Below the pieces are notes generated by a model that ran no database searches, was not told the DNA's origin, and saw only the letters and a program-made list of their open reading frames with translations. Positions 11,401 to 23,357 of a stretch of DNA of 64,000 bases are shown here, piece by piece. The position numbers were made by a program, and so were the translations under genes. Position 1 is the first letter of the stretch; each line of letters opens with the position of its first letter. The stretch is from Centrapalus pauciflorus (Eukaryota; Streptophyta; Magnoliopsida; Asterales; Asteraceae). The DNA is taken from contig JAANYP010000397.1 in the NCBI GenBank assembly GCA_020465985.1, positions 170,298-234,297 on the forward strand. Direction: 5' to 3'.

Positions 11401-11920
11401 GAAGATTCAACTAGTCAGAAGAAACATTCTTGAACCTCAAAGCAGGCAGAAGTCATATTACGACAATCATCATCGATCTATCAGTTTTGCAGTCAATGAT
11501 TGGGTGATGCTGAAAGTATCTCCAATGAAGAATGTGGTCTGGTTTATAAAGCGAAACAAGCTAGCTCCGAGATTTATTGGTCCGTTCAAGATCGTTGAAA
11601 ATATTGGGAATCAGTCCTATCGTCATGAGTTGCCAGCGGATTTAGCTGGAATACATCCTGTATTCCATGTTAGTCATCTGCGAAAGAGCTTAGCTGATGA
11701 AAGAGAAGTGCAAATACCACATGTTGATCTGCAAATCGATGAGAAGCTTCGCGTGGTTGAAGAGCCAGAGTGTATTTCGGACTCGAAGACCAAAAAGCTT
11801 CGAAATAAAGAGGTGCAGATGGTGCTCGTTCAGTGGAAACACCACAAAGGTTCTCATCAGTCTTGGGAATCAAAAGATGTCATGAAAGCTACATATCCGA
11901 GTCTGTTCGAACGTAGCTAA
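8430..11920 (+). pseudogene. gypsy pol: protease, RT, RNase H, integrase, chromodomain-like tail (broken)
   Basis: Protease: VLFDSGASHSFIS (about 8566-8605) and FDVIIGMDWL (about 8780-8810). RT: FIDYRELKKVTINNKYPLPR, the FSKIDLRSGYHQ block and the catalytic VFIDDILIYSKT (9583-9618). RNase H: 10086-10526, including YSDASGTGLGCVL and ADALSRK. Integrase: about 10720-11326 with DFVTKLPKTK, DRLTKSAHF and SDRDSRFTSRFW. The third catalytic position reads GQSKRT where the family has GQSERT, so the catalytic Glu looks replaced by Lys. A chromodomain-like VLVQWKHHKGSHQSWES closes the protein (about 11818-11870). The frame changes near 9290, 9620, 10050 and 10340, with stops at 10524 and 11324. About 31 extra codons interrupt the RT thumb at 9714-9810. 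Confidence 0.9.
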
Positions 11921-12684
11921 CTTCGAGGACAAAGTTTGTGCGTGGCGGAGCTCATTCTGTAACAACCTAGCCTTTAACTGAACTTTTAATTTTAGTGTTT
12001 GACCTAAATGTTATTTTAATTACATTATTTGTATTGTAATTTAATTAAGTAATGAAATTATTTAATTAAATTAATTATTATAAATTATAGCAACATACTT
12101 GACACGAATTATGATTGTGGCACACGACTAAAAGATTAGAACTTGGACCGTTATGTATTTTATTTAAAAGTAATGAGAAATATATAATTAAGTTAAATTA
12201 TATGTTATGTATTATTATAAAGTTTCATATATTAAAAGAAAGAGATAAATACAAGTTGGTGGTCAAAATTTAAAGAAATGAAACTTGGGAAAATATAAAA
12301 ACCCAAAAATGAGATTTAATCCACATTTCACCAACAAACTTCCTTCTCTCTCTCTCTTTCAAAATTACGGTTCTTCATCTTAAACAAGAAACCTCAAAGT
12401 TGCAAACAAAATTTTAGATTTTGAGTCAAGGGATCCATAATTAAACATCAAGCAACAAAGTATTACAAAGATATAAGGTAATTTTTATGCTTAAAAGTGT
12501 GTTCTTTGAGTTCAAACTTCATCCACGGTTTATATAGGTTATGAACAACCAAATTGAGTGTTAAAGATAGAAATTAAACTCATGTATGTAGTTCCTAGAT
12601 GCTTAATTTACTGTTATTTTTTGCTAAAATTCAAAGAAAAACGAAAATAATAGATGTGCAGTGGGTGTGTGTGTGTGTGTGTTT

Positions 12685-12972
12685 GCATGGGTACCGAGAC
12701 CCACCTATGTATACCGAAACCATGCTGAAACTAAGGGTACCGAGACCCATTTCATGCTACAGAAACAATACCAAGACCATATATGGTATACCGAAACTCA
12801 TACCGAAACCCACACTAGCGAGACCACCAAATAATATCGAAACCCTTAAAGGTTTCGGTAGTTTCTTTTTTATCAAAACTACCTAAAACTACAGACACTA
12901 TTCATAATTCCGTAATATACCGAAACCGCAAGAGTTGTACCGTACCGAAACTTTACAAGGTTTCGGTAATCC
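12685..12972 (+). repeat. array of ACCGAAAC / ACCGAGACC motifs
   Basis: Roughly a dozen copies of ACCGAAAC, ACCGAGACC or the inverse GGTTTCGGT occur in under 300 bp, with no fixed period. They sit in the U3/R part of the gypsy LTR, just upstream of a (TA)n block. Confidence 0.7.
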
Positions 12973-12987
12973 TAAACCAACGAGCAA

Positions 12988-12988
<1 letters not shown>

Positions 12989-13055
<67 letters not shown>
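12989..13055 (+). repeat. (TA)n microsatellite
   Basis: Pure TA dinucleotides for about 67 bp, followed by TGTATGTATGTA. The reading frames across it (Ile/Tyr repeats) are artefacts. Confidence 0.97.
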
Positions 13056-13067
<12 letters not shown>

Positions 13068-13286
13068 TTGACCGCATGTGTGTGTGAGCAGCCACAGCAA
13101 GTAGTTAGATATATATAATTATATATATGTGCTAAGTGTGTGTGTGTCCAACAATATATGAGTACGCATGCATGTGGGTTGCCAAAAAAATAATAATAAA
13201 TAAATAAATAGATAAATATAACAATTAAGATTTGTGAGTGCAGTGTTTGTATGTCAAAAAGTCAGAGTCAAAAAGTCAGAAACATT

Positions 13287-13288
<2 letters not shown>

Positions 13289-13375
<87 letters not shown>
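13289..13375 (+). repeat. (AT)n microsatellite
   Basis: An uninterrupted AT dinucleotide run of about 87 bp inside the gypsy LTR. Confidence 0.97.
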
Positions 13376-13378
<3 letters not shown>

Positions 13379-13456
13379 ATGTTGCATCAAATTGAAAGTG
13401 TATGAAATTATGTATGTGATCTGTATAATTAAATATCAAGGCACATGGTTATGGTA

Positions 13457-13540
13457 TACTATATATATATACATACATATATAATATACATACATAATAT
13501 ATATAAATATATATCATACATATATATATATTATATATAG

Positions 13541-13637
<97 letters not shown>

Positions 13638-13656
13638 CATACATACATATATATAT

Positions 13657-13687
<31 letters not shown>

Positions 13688-13702
13688 CATACATATATAT
13701 AC

Positions 13703-13755
<53 letters not shown>
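13457..13755 (+). repeat. compound (TA)n/(TACA)n microsatellite
   Basis: About 300 bp of TA with interspersed ACATACAT units. It abuts the left inverted repeat of the MITE at 13756. Confidence 0.95.
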
Positions 13756-13757
<2 letters not shown>

Positions 13758-14477
13758 TTCAAGATCAATGGAGTACCATGTTAAACTAGGGTACCGGGGT
13801 ACCGTTTACAGCCAATCGTTTATCATTGAAATTATTAATTAATATATAAAATTCTGTTGAAAATTGAATTCCACGTCATTTAATGTGAGGGGTAAAATGG
13901 GTATGAAAAAATTTTAAAATGAGAATCAAATATTCTCTAAATCCCAAGAATATCTCATTTGCAGTTAATAGTTTTGTTGCCTATTTTACCGATAACCCTC
14001 CATTGATATTTATTTATTGATGTCGTCCGCTTCAAAGTCGAGTTTTACCATTGTCTTCGTATGTTGCACATGTTCAAATACTTCAATATGGTTTTAAATG
14101 CACATGTTCAATACTGCACACGTATACTGCACATGTTCAATACTGCACAAGTATATTGCAAATGTTGAATGCTGCACATGTTTAATGTGTTTTATCTCTA
14201 TATATTCCCTTACTGCACATGTTCAAATTCTTCAATATGATTTTAAATGTAATCATCAATATATTGCACATGTTCAGTACCCTTATTGAACATGTTCAAT
14301 AAGTTTTTTATAGTAGGTAAGAGTATCAAATACCTACAATTAAGGGATTTCCTAAATCACTAAATATCATCTATTAATTAAAATAAAACATAATTGACTA
14401 TATTACCCTTCTGTACTTGTAACCAAACATTGGTGGACTACGGTTCCCCAGTCTAATATGGTACCCCATTGATCCCG

Positions 14478-14481
<4 letters not shown>
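13756..14481. mobile_element. TA-microsatellite-flanked MITE
   Basis: The left end (GATTCAAGATCAATGGAGTA) and the right end read in reverse (GGGTCGGGATCAATGGGGTA) form imperfect terminal inverted repeats of about 40 bp that share ATCAATGG-GTACCAT. Both outer sides are (TA)n. The interior (726 bp in all) has no transposase. It contains an array of GCACATGTTCAA-like motifs at 14060-14300. This fits a non-autonomous element that inserted into a TA microsatellite. Confidence 0.7.

Positions 14482-14538
<57 letters not shown>
14482..14538 (+). repeat. (TA)n microsatellite, right flank of MITE
   Basis: About 57 bp of TA directly after the right inverted repeat of the MITE. Confidence 0.95.
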
Positions 14539-14543
<5 letters not shown>

Positions 14544-15312
14544 AGGTTCATAATCATAACGATTAGATTATAAAATCCACATTGAAGGTATATTGTTCTA
14601 TTTTATTAATGCAAAAGTACCATAATCTTGTATATGTTTAATGGATGAATACACGATTATAAGAACACATAATCATTAAATTAAGTCTATGATACGTTTT
14701 TTTATATGACTTTATGAGAATTCAAACGTGCAAATGAAATCTTAAATGATTTAATAAAAGTCACACATGTCCATGAAAACGGACATAAAAGTTTATGAGT
14801 TATCAGAATCATGACATTTAAAATTTAAAGCTAATTTTCTTGCAATGATAAACTCTGGACAGGTTCAAAATTATCTGAACAAAGTAATAAAAGTTAAAGT
14901 ACTGAATGTGGGTCAAAGTTGTAAAGCCAAGTCAAAGTCCAGAAAGTCAAAGTCGAAAGATTTAATCCTGAAATAACTCAGGTGGTGGAGAAATCCGCTT
15001 GATAAAGCGAAAGTCAACAGTTCAACATAATTCAGTAAAAACTGTGAGTTATAGATATTCAGTTTTACATGCTAGATTCCGGTTGAGACATATTGTTGAT
15101 GATAGTTTATCTTGGCATTCATTTATGCTCAGCTGGATTGTGACATGTGCTCACCATGGTTCGTTGATGCCCTGTGGATCATGATGACTATTTGACTTAT
15201 CATTCTGCATACATTGTACTTACAGTTCAATTCAGTTATTGTTATAAGTTGATATTGCTATCATGACCTTATTTATTTATGCTTTCATCATTGCTCGCAT
15301 CTTTGATGTATT

Positions 15313-16082
15313 TGTTGGGTTTCCTATACCCTTGCTAGGTTAAATTAAAACTTTGCGGAAAATTAAATAACCTAACTATGCAAGAATATAAAACCTTAAG
15401 GATCTAACCAAAGAAGCTAAGAAACTAATTATTAAAATAAAGAGATGAATAAGAAAAACTAACCTTGAGAAAATTCACAATTTTCTCCACGAAGAACGAT
15501 TTCACGAACAGCCGCTGAATCGAGCAACAAGCGTCAAAAGCAAGATCGCCTCTAGTTGTTCACACCCAATGAACAAAAAAAAAAGATAATTATAACTTTT
15601 CTAAGCTCAGATCTCAGAGTCCCAAAACTGGTATCCCTTGTGATCGTTAGAGAACTTAGAATTGAATGAGCGAGGAATGAAGCAGGCAGGGACTGCCTAT
15701 TTATAGGTTTTAGAAACCTACAAATTTTTGATCCCAAATCCATGTGGGATGGATTGGTGGCCGGCCCCTATTAGGGTTTAGGGGGTGCCCGGTTGACTAT
15801 CAACTAATTGCAGTTTAGCCCTTGTACTTCATCAATTAATTCTATTAGCTTCCGGTTAATTTATTAACTATTAATAAATTAACAAACTAACCCATTAATC
15901 AAATATAATCAATTATTTAGTTTCTAATTAATTTATTAAACATAATGAATTAACAAACTAATTAACATTATAGATTTAAGTTAATCATCTTCTCTTTACA
16001 ATTCATTGCATGGACCCAAAAAGGATCCAGTCTGATAACAATATGTTTACAAATAATTGTGACTTGGACACTAATTCCAACA
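15313..16082 (-). repeat. 3' LTR of copia element C
   Basis: On the plus strand it runs from TGTTGGGTTTCC to ATTCCAACA (770 bp) and pairs with 22588-23357. The purine tract of the minus strand follows at 16083-16096. Confidence 0.95.
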
Positions 16083-16096
16083 GTCTCCCACTTGGA

Positions 16097-16944
16097 GAAG
16101 TTGGCAACTATTTGTCTAAACACATTCTATTACCAGCCTTCCTAGCTACTCGATACAGCTGCCGAACTCTGAATCATATCAGAGCGAATCCTTTAGATAA
16201 GGGATCAACTATTCCTTCGTTCTCTGATATCGTATGAAACTAAGACATGGATTATAATCAATCTTTTGTTTCAAAATTATGTTTCTGATTTCCGATTAAT
16301 ATGACTATATGAGACTTATTAATTGAACACTTCAATTTTGTCTCGGTCGGGCCCGACACTCTAGAGTCAACGTTTAATCATCAGAGGGCCTATAGATATC
16401 GCTTTTCCATATAGGCAAAAGGAACGAATAAACTTCGCATACACAGCGCTAGCTAACTAATAACATCGTAACTAGATACATCCGTTATAACTGGCAGTTT
16501 CGCACAGCGTTTGAATGCACTAGGTATGACGGACTAGAAAACCGCAACTTCAATGTATCTCCGTCTGAAGAATAGAGGATATTATCATCTTGGAAATACT
16601 TATGATTTGATCCACGAAGTATCTTTCCAAGTGTGAGTGCCCTATACTTAAATCTCCATTAAGTACCCATGAATGTTGCAGCAATCTCTATGCTATGTCA
16701 AACTCTTGACAGTCTACTAACATTCCATGACAGTCTTTATTCAATACTAACTCCCGGTAGTACGAACGACTGAGGTATTTGAATAAAATTAATTACTCTG
16801 GGAGTTGGTTCTAAACATGCAAAAGGAAACACAACGATAAATTAATAGAAGATGGCAGCACTTTGCAAATAAATAAATCTCCATTATTTAATCACCAAAT
16901 CCTTTACAATTTCAAATCATTGTTACAATGTTTCAAATTCAAAA
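16097..16944 (-). other. 3' non-coding internal region of copia element C
   Basis: About 850 bp between the pol stop and the polypurine tract. I see no ORF with family similarity and no repeat structure. Confidence 0.6.
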
Positions 16945-19900
16945 CTAACTACTAAACTTTACATTATCTCGTAACCCTATGCTAATAGCATGACTACATT
17001 GTTTCGGTTGAGAAAGTGGCTTTGTGAACGGATCAGCTGGATTCTCCTCTGATCGCACTCTTTTCACAATCACATGTCCTTCTTCAACCTTGCTACGAAC
17101 AAAGTGGTACTTCCAATCAATATGCTTGGACTTTCCATGATCCTTGGGTTCTTTAGTCAACAAAACAGCACTTTTATTGTCGCAGAATATTTCGATGGGG
17201 TCTTGAACCGTTGGGACAACTCCAAGATCTCCAATGAAATTCTTCAACCAGATGGCTTCCTTTGAGGCTTCTGAGGCCGCAATATATTCTGACTCGCAGG
17301 TAGAGTCTGCCACGGTTTCCTGCTTCGAACTCTTCCACGTCACGGCTCCCCCGTTCAATAAGAACACCCAACCAGATCGTGACCGACAATCATCTCTATC
17401 CGTTTGGAAACTCGCATCGCAATAATCGGTTACTTTGAGTTCATCCTGTCCACCGTAAACCAAGAACCTGTCTTTAGTATTTCTTAAATACTTAAGAATA
17501 TTGTTGACCGCCGTCCAATGACCTTCACCAGGGTCTTGCTGATGTCGACTCACCATGCTTAAAGCAAATGAGACATCAGGCCTCGTACATGTCATGGCAT
17601 ACATTATAGATCCTATGGCCGAAGCATATGGAACTCGACTCATTCTGTCTCGTTCCTCATGTGTCTTCGGGCTCATGTCTTTACTAATCTTTATGCCATG
17701 AGCAGAGGGAAGGTTCCCCTTCTTATACTTCTCCATACTGAACCTTTTCAGTATTTTGTCCAAGTACGTATCCTGGCTTAGTCCTATTAGACGTCTCGTT
17801 CTATCTCTATAAATCTTTATACCCAGAATAAAAGCTGCATCTCTAGATCCTTCATAGCGAAACATCTTCCCAACCAATCTTTTACACTCTGTAATGTTGG
17901 GATGTCGTTTCCTATAAGTAATATGTCATCGACATATAATACCAGGAAGACTACAGTGCTCCCACTGACCTTGACATATATGCAGGACTCATCTTCGCTT
18001 CTAGAAAATCCAAACTCTGTGATTTTCTCATGAAAGCAAAGATTCCAGCTTCGAGAAGCTTGCTTAAGTCCATAAATGGACTTCTGAAGCTTACACACTT
18101 TCTTAGGATACTTGGTGTCTACAAAACATTCAGGTTGTGTCATAAACACATCCTATGTCAATTTCCCGTTAAGGAAAGCGGTTTTGACATCCATCTGCCA
18201 GATTTCATAGTCATGAAACGCAGCTATGGCCAGAACTATCCTTATGGATTTAATCTTAGCTACCGGTGAAAAGGTTTCCTCATAGTCAATCCCGTAGGTT
18301 TGAGTATAGCCCTTTGCCACCAGCCTAGCTTTGTAAGTGTGTACTTTCTCGTTCATATCCGTTTTCTTCTTGAATATCCACTTACAACCCACCGTCTTTA
18401 GACCGGGTGTGGGATCAACTAAGTTCCAAACTTGGTTGCCATACATGGATTCAATCTCGCTATCCATAGCTTCCTTTCATTTGGCTGCCTCAGGGCCTGC
18501 CATCGCTTCCCGGTAGTTAGCTGGTTCATCTAAGTCGACTAGTGTACTATCACTAATCATATCATCCTGTTCAATATGGAAACCATAGTAGAACTCAGGT
18601 GGATTGCTAACTCTACCGGATCTGCGCAAAGGTAAGGATATGTCATTGGGTTCAGTGTTTGTAGTTGGTTCTTCATCGGTAGTATCTTGAATCTCATCAA
18701 GATCGATCTTACTCCCACTGTCCTCTTTAGATATTATCTCCTTCTCGAGGAACACTCCTCTTCGAGATACAAACACTACGTTTTCACGTGGTTTGTAAAA
18801 TAGATATCCAAATGACTCTTGTGGGTAACCGACGAATAGACACTTTTCAGATCATTGACTGAGTTTGTCAGAGGTCTCTCGTCCAACGAAGACTTCACAA
18901 CCCCAGATCTTGATGTGACCAAGGGAAGGACGCTTTCCCTTCCACATCTCGTAAGGTGTCTTTGAAACTTTCTTGGTGAGTACTAGATTTAGAATATGTG
19001 CCGCAGTTTCTAATGCATAACCCCAGAAACTTACTGGAAGTGTTGCTTGACTCATCATAGATCGGACCATGTCTAACAAGGTCCTGTTTCTCCTCTCTGC
19101 AACTCCGTTGAGTTGTGGTGTTCTAGGAGGTGTTAACTGGGAAACTATTCCACAGCTTCTAAGATGATCGAGAAACTCGATACTAAGGTACTCTCCTCCC
19201 CTGTCGGAGCGGAGAACCTTTATCTTTCTGCCCAGTTGATTCTCTACTTCACTTTGATATCTTTTGAATGTCTCAAAAGTGTCGGACTTATGTTTAATTA
19301 AATAAACATATCCAAATCTACTATAGTCATCTGTAAAGGTGACATAGTACCGATTTTCCCCTTTTGTAGCACATCCGAATGGCCCACATACATCTGTGTG
19401 GACCAAATCCAATAGTCCTTCACCTCTTTCACACGTCCCTGTGAATGGTGATTTTGTCATCTTGCCCAGGAAACAGGTTTCGCATACATCATCCGAGTTT
19501 AGGTCGAATGATTCCAACACTCCATCCTTTTGGAGTTGGGCGATGCATTTCTTGTTAATGTGCCCAAGGCGACAGTGCCACAATTTGGACTTATCAATTT
19601 CGTTAGAATCAATATTAAATAATAGGTTGTTATCACACTCAACAGTTTCATATATGCCATTATAAGGACAAGCTTTGAATATAAAAACATCATTCAAATA
19701 AACCAAAATACTTCCATTATTATTATCAAAGCTGAAATTGTATCCATCCTTATACAAGGCAAGCAAAGAAATGATGTTCCGATTCATATCGGGTGAATAA
19801 CAGCAATTATTTAAGCTAATCTCTACTCCTGATCTAAGCACGAGCTGGAACCTTCCGACTTTCTTCACAGGCGTGATTTTTCGATTCCCCATGATTAGGT

Positions 19901-20282
19901 TCAACTCCCCATGCTTCAAGCTTCTACTTTTCCTTAGTCCCTGCAATACAGAGCAAATGTGAGTACCACATCCTGTATCAAGAACCCATGAACTTGAGAT
20001 AGAAGTGTTATGGAGTTCGATCATGAACATACCTGAGGTGCTGGCCTTTTCGACTTTGCCGTCTTTAAGGTCCCTCGGATATAATGGGCAGCTTCGCTTC
20101 CAGTGCCCCTTGCCATTGCAGTAAAAGCATACTGCTTCCTTCGGATCTTTAGTAGGCACAATACCGGACTCTGTTCTCCCTTGAGACCCTTTCTTGGACT
20201 TTCTTTTTTGGGGCCTTCCAGGATGACTTCCGTTTCTTTGAGGCCTTACCGACAGTAAGCACAGGGGCCACGGGGGTCTCAT
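16945..20282 (-). pseudogene. copia element C gag end and pol (protease, integrase, RT, RNase H)
   Basis: Read on the minus strand from 20282. First comes a nucleocapsid knuckle CFYCNGKGHWKRSC, then the protease motif WVLDTGCGTHIC. The GAG-pre-integrase His/Cys block LWHCRLGHINKK...CETCFLGK follows. The integrase core shows HTDVCGPF, TDDYSRFGYVYL and SDRGGEY, with RTPQLNGVAERRNRTL supplying the Glu. RT has KARLVAKGYTQTYGIDYEETF, QMDVKTAFLNG and YVDDILLIGND; RNase H has DSTCESEYIAA. In-frame stops occur at 18852, 18477 and about 18150, and there is a frame change near 17850. At least one stop looks like a TGG-to-TGA transition. Confidence 0.92.
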
Positions 20283-20922
20283 CTTTCTTGATGCCCTGTT
20301 CAGCGGTTCGGAGCAGATTATGTAGTTCCATAATTGACGTCTCCTTCTGATTCATGTTCATCTGATAGGAGAGTACGAATTGATTATAGATGGTGGGCAG
20401 TCCAGAAAGAATGATATTGGGGGAGAACGCAGAGTCAAACACCATATTGAGAGCCTCCAGCCGGTCGAAGTACCCCTTCATCTCAAGGACGAAAGTGCAG
20501 ATAGATGTTCCAGGTTTTGGTTTGCAGGCCATGAGGGATCTTACCACATCAAGGCGCTCTTTGCTCGCCTTAGCCTCAAACATCTCTCGCAGCTGCTGAT
20601 TCATCTCAAAGGCCCATGTATTCTAGAAGGCTTTAGCAAGCTCAGGAACCATGGATGACGCCATGATGCAGGACACTTTGTTTGCATCATCGTAATGTTT
20701 CTGGTGTGCATCCATTTCCTCCTGGGTGGGATTCTCATTCAGTGTGGGAATTTGTTCATCAAGAACATACTCCTTGTTCTCGTAACTCAGCGTAAACCTG
20801 AGGTTTCTCATCCAGTCCACATAGTTCGGACCAGATAGTTTTTCCCTACCCAGAACGGAAAGTAGTGAGAAGTTGGATGCGTGGTTGGGAGCAGGAGTGG
20901 GAGTACCAGTAGAAGTAGACAT
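20149..20922 (-). pseudogene. copia element C gag (UBN2-type capsid)
   Basis: Starts with MSTSTGTPTPAPNHAS at 20922 and includes LSGPNYVDWMRNLRFTL, the usual start of copia capsid proteins. A stop after SSMVPELAKAF near 20623 interrupts it. The same frame resumes with MNQQLREMFEAKASKERLDV and runs to 20149, overlapping the pol frame. The capsid would assemble the particle in which reverse transcription takes place. It is broken by one stop and by a frame change into pol. Confidence 0.88.
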
Positions 20923-21619
20923 CTGTGAGATAAAGTTTTAGTTAGTATGAAGTATTCCTTAAACAATTTACCCAATTTGAATTAAGGCTAGGATCCATAT
21001 TTTCGATTCGTTTTATGAAAAGGGTCGCCGTAATCACGCCACGAACTTATTTTAGGTGGACAAACTCTTGTCGATTTCAATCTCTATGAAATTCCTAGAT
21101 CTTTTGAGATTCATTGAATCTTATCAATGGCATGTTAATCTCGGTTATGCTCAACTACTATCCGTGACTGGGTTGCCGAGGATCACGGACAAGATGGTGA
21201 ATCTAACCATGCAAAACTGCGTAAGACCCGGCATGGATCAGTCCGGGAATCGCGAGTCCTACATCACCTCCTAATATGTCTCTCATTAGTGTGCCGGTCA
21301 ATACACACGCTCCACTAACAGTGCATATAGGAGATGTGCATTTTTCATGGATTTGCATACTAATTCACTTTTGATATATCTAAAACGGGATTTTTGTTTT
21401 AGTACTTTAGATTATACTTTTAATCTGGACACCATCCTATCAAAAGTCCTCGGTAGCTCCATTGAACGCACAGCGAAGCGGAGGAGGTAGGTCAGCGCGA
21501 AGCTGTTAAAAACCTACTCCTTTAGGGAAGCAGAGCGACCCGCCTTATACCTCGTTTATAGTTTGTTCACTATGGGTGAGTCGATTTATCAATTGACTGA
21601 CGATGTAATTAGATTTAAA

Positions 21620-21621
<2 letters not shown>

Positions 21622-21702
<81 letters not shown>
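21622..21702 (+). repeat. (TA)n microsatellite in element C leader
   Basis: About 80 bp of pure TA. Confidence 0.95.
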
Positions 21703-21706
<4 letters not shown>

Positions 21707-21845
21707 CAATAATACATATATAAATTTCTTTTAAATCTTAGGGTTTTAATTTTAAACTTTTAAAATTTAAAGGGTCTATTTTAAACATTTTAAAATTCAG
21801 AGTATATTTTAAACAATTTAAAATATTAGGGTTTAAATTAATAGT

Positions 21846-21848
<3 letters not shown>

Positions 21849-21901
<53 letters not shown>
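21849..21901 (+). repeat. (TA)n microsatellite in element C leader
   Basis: About 52 bp of pure TA. Confidence 0.93.
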
Positions 21902-21903
<2 letters not shown>

Positions 21904-22573
21904 CGGTCTCAATATTTAAATAAAATAAGAAACATTTAATTATTAAATATATATATTAAATCTGAAACCTATATATATAACCATATAAATCCTCAAAATT
22001 TAAACCTAGGATAATACAAGTTTATCCTAATAAATTATGATATTCTAAATCCTTTAGGATAAGCACTTAATTTAAATTAAGGTAATTTCTAGATAAATAG
22101 GATTTAGGATAAACCTAGAAAATCAAGTTTATCTCTAAGGCATGTTTATCTAAAACCCCAAAAATCAAACCCTTAATTAAATTAATAAAATCCAAAATTA
22201 ACAAAATAATAATTTATTTAATATTTCAGATTTATCCATTTAAAACCTTTTAAAAATCCGAAAATTTGAAGAAAAATATGAAAAAAAATTTTCAAAATTT
22301 AGACAATTAATTTAATATTTAAAAACTATTTAAAAAATTAAATAATTATCAAAAAACGAATTTTACTCCAAAAATTTAGAAAAATTAATTTTTAATTAAT
22401 TTTTCGGATTTATTTAATATTAAAAAATTAATTTTAAGTTTAAACAATTTAATTTGAAATTAAAAACACCATTAAAATTAAATCAAAATTCCGAAAATTA
22501 ATCAAAACAAATTTCAAAATTTAAGAACAAGATTATCATCTCAAAATTAGTGCAAAGCTCGTTAAGTTAACTT

Positions 22574-22587
22574 GACTCTGATACCAC
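22574..22587 (-). promoter_or_regulatory. primer binding site of element C
   Basis: The minus strand reads GTGGTATCAGAGTC directly after the 5' LTR. This matches the 3' end complement of plant initiator tRNA-Met (TGGTATCAGAGC class). Confidence 0.9.
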
Positions 22588-23357
22588 TGTTGGGTTTCCT
22601 ATACCCTTGCTAGGTTAAATTAAAACTTTGCGGAAAATTAAATAACCTAACTATGCAAGAATATAAAACCTTAAGGATCTAACCAAACAAGCTAAGCAAC
22701 TAATTATTAAAATAAAGAAATGAATAAGAAAAACTAACCTTGAGAAAATTCGCAATTTTCTCCACGGAGAACGATTTCACGAATAGCCTCTGGATCGAGC
22801 AACAAGCGTCTAAAGCAAGATCGCCTCTAGTTGTTCACACCCAATGAACAAAAGAAAAGATAATTATAACTTTTCTAAGCTCAGAGCTCAGAGTCCCAAA
22901 ACGGGTATCCCTTGTGATCGTTAGAGAACTTAGAATTGAATGAGCGAGGAATGAAGCAGGCAGGGGCTGCCTATTTATAGGTTTTAGAAACCTACAAATT
23001 TTTGATCCCAAATCCATGTGGGATGGATTGGTGGCCGGCCCCCTATTAGGGTTTAGGGGGTGCCCTGTTGACTATCAACTAATTGCAGTTTAGCCCTTGT
23101 ACTTCCTCAATTAATTCTATTAGCTTCCGGTTAATTTATTAACTATTAATAAATTAACAAACTAACCCATTAATCAAATATAATCAATTATTTAGTTTCT
23201 AATTAATTTATTAAATATAATAAATTAACAAACTAATTAACATTATATATTTAAGTTAATCATCTTCTCTTTACAATTCATTGCATGCACCCAAAAAGGA
23301 TCCAGCCTGATAACAATATGTTTACAAATAATTGTGACTTGGACACTAATTCCAACA
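22588..23357 (-). repeat. 5' LTR of copia element C
   Basis: 770 bp, TG...CA borders, near-identical to 15313-16082 and followed by the right copy of the GTATT target duplication. Confidence 0.95.

Larger units (their letters stand above)
20923..22570 (-). other. 5' leader of copia element C
   Basis: Unusually long (about 1.65 kb) untranslated leader between the primer site and gag. It is A/T-rich and contains (TA)n blocks at 21622-21702 and 21849-21901. No ORF of note. Confidence 0.65.
15313..23357 (-). mobile_element. complete minus-strand Ty1/copia element C
   Basis: Two 770-bp LTRs in the same orientation flank a copia internal region on the minus strand. The 5-bp target duplication GTATT is at 15308-15312 and 23358-23362. 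The primer site complementary to initiator tRNA-Met lies next to the right (5') LTR, and a purine tract (plus-strand GTCTCCCACTTGG) lies next to the left (3') LTR. The LTRs differ at about twenty positions by hand count. gag and pol carry stops and frameshifts, so this copy is dead. It sits in the gypsy 3' LTR. Confidence 0.95.

Noticed and set aside
12898..13768. Minus-strand ORFs of alternating Ile and Tyr (also at 24619-24861 and 39851-40069)
   Set aside because: They are translations of (TA)n microsatellites, with no start context or family.
14060..14300. CRISPR-like array of GCACATGTTCAA repeats
   Set aside because: Repeats are short, diverged and irregularly spaced, in a eukaryotic MITE with no cas genes.
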